Assembly (NCBI RefSeq): GCF_024171785.1
Contig: NZ_JAMTCK010000024.1
Coordinates: 19,695 to 83,694 of the forward strand
From: Goodfellowiella coeruleoviolacea
GTDB lineage: Bacteria; Actinomycetota; Actinomycetes; Mycobacteriales; Pseudonocardiaceae
Direction of reading: 5' to 3'
Length of the DNA stretch: 64,000 bases
Below are positions 63,453 to 64,000 of the stretch, piece by piece. Position numbers and translations under genes: made by a program. Under the pieces are notes generated by a model. That model was given only the letters and a program-made list of their open reading frames with translations. It ran no database searches and was not told where the DNA came from. Every line of letters starts with the position of its first letter. Within the stretch, counting starts at the first letter, position 1.

Positions 63453-63569
63453 GTCCGGCGGCGTCCTACTCTCCCACACCCCTCCGAGTGCAGTACCATC
63501 GGCGCAGGAGGGCTTAGCTTCCGGGTTCGGAATGGGACCGGGCGTTTCCCCTCCGCCATGACCGCCGAA
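63453..63569 (-). rRNA. rrf: 5S ribosomal RNA
   Basis: The minus strand shows a complete 117-base 5S rRNA, from the 5' end TTCGGCGGTCATGGCGG to the 3' end GACGCCGCCGGAC, which pair to form helix I. The loop motif CCCGGTCCCATTCCGAACCC is diagnostic. It is the last gene of the rRNA operon, about 130 bases after the 23S end. Confidence 0.95.
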
Positions 63570-63701
63570 ACTCTATGGAACTCTCAACCAACACCCACAC
63601 CCACCCCCCACCACCCAGAACCCCACACAACGGGGCCCCAGAACGAGGGGATCGGTGGCCTGGTCGAACTTCCAGAACCGCACAGTGGATGCGCAACACC
63701 T

Positions 63702-64000
63702 TCGTACACAAGTCCTCGGCCTATTAGTACCAGTCAACTCCACACATTACTGTGCTTCCATCTCTGGCCTATCAACCCACTGGTCTAAGTGGGGGCCTTA
63801 ACCCATAACGGGTGGGAGACCTCATCTTGGAACGAGCTTCCCGCTTAGATGCCTTCAGCGGTTATCCCTTCCGAACGTAGCCAACCAGCCATGCCCCTGG
63901 CGGGACAACTGGCACACCAGAGGTTCGTCCGTCCCGGTCCTCTCGTACTAGGGACAGCCTTCCTCAAGTCTCCTACGCGCGCGGCGGATAGGGACCGAAC
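63702..64000 (-). rRNA. rrl: 23S ribosomal RNA, 3' end only
   Basis: The minus strand carries the last 300 bases of 23S rRNA. The sarcin-ricin region (AGTACGAGAGGACCGGGACG at about 63930-63950) is unmistakable, and GGTACTAATAGGCCGAGGAC marks the 3' end. The exact 3' end (63700-63710) is estimated. The rest lies to the right of the window, so the rRNA operon is transcribed leftward. Confidence 0.95.

Overview
The window is high-GC DNA with leaderless GTG starts, GTGA/ATGA stop-start overlaps and a large block of genes in the order known from the Mycobacterium tuberculosis Rv1691-Rv1713 region. This points to an actinomycete. A lasso-peptide cluster, a SARP regulator and drug-type ABC exporters make a Pseudonocardiales-like antibiotic producer the best guess, but that placement is inference.

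Left part (1-14758), accessory chromosome: two ABC exporter pairs meet tail to tail (a DrrAB-like pair on + and a second ATPase/permease pair on -). They are followed by ilvE, a divergent F420/FMN-type luciferase-like oxidoreductase, and 1 kb of decayed DNA. Then comes a compact lasso peptide cluster (6735-12432): a TTA-containing SARP regulator, two different precursors in tandem, two full-length cyclases in tandem, and a single recognition protein (B1) and leader protease (B2). An AraC regulator and two tandem MmcQ/YjbR proteins close this part.

Middle part (about 14759-32244), a decayed island ending at tRNA-Pro(GGG): it holds an orphan SAVED-domain protein with a Cap4-like nuclease domain, three separate tyrosine-recombinase remnants, a TetR/conjugation-ATPase chimera, a truncated replication-relaxation protein, a frameshifted lytic transglycosylase-NlpC/P60 protein, an IS701-type transposase remnant, a frameshifted putative nuclease, and several gene stubs. 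Intact cargo includes a TetX-like flavin monooxygenase, a hydrolase/epimerase pair with orphan operator repeats, a cold-shock protein next to a fatty-acid desaturase, and small unknowns. The remains fit successive integrations of conjugative elements at the tRNA 3' end followed by decay.

Right part (32245-64000), conserved core, mostly on -: der, plsC, cmk, (KhtTU-like antiporter on +), rluB, scpB, scpA, a small conserved protein, parA-like, arsR-like, xerD, (DUF1707/TM2 protein on +, MFS exporter), NUDIX, pyrG, (AA10 copper oxygenase on +), steB/mctB, steA, (a four-gene cassette: DUF1989, OYE, polysaccharide deacetylase, PucR), recN, nadK, tlyA, a small conserved protein, a HAD phosphatase, and a 980-residue Arg/Asp/Gly-rich TPR protein. 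It ends in 5S rRNA and the 3' end of 23S rRNA, both on -. Genes in brackets are lineage-specific insertions into the ancient order.

No CRISPR array was seen. The most interesting signals are the paired lasso system, the orphan SAVED nuclease and the tRNA-anchored graveyard of element remnants.
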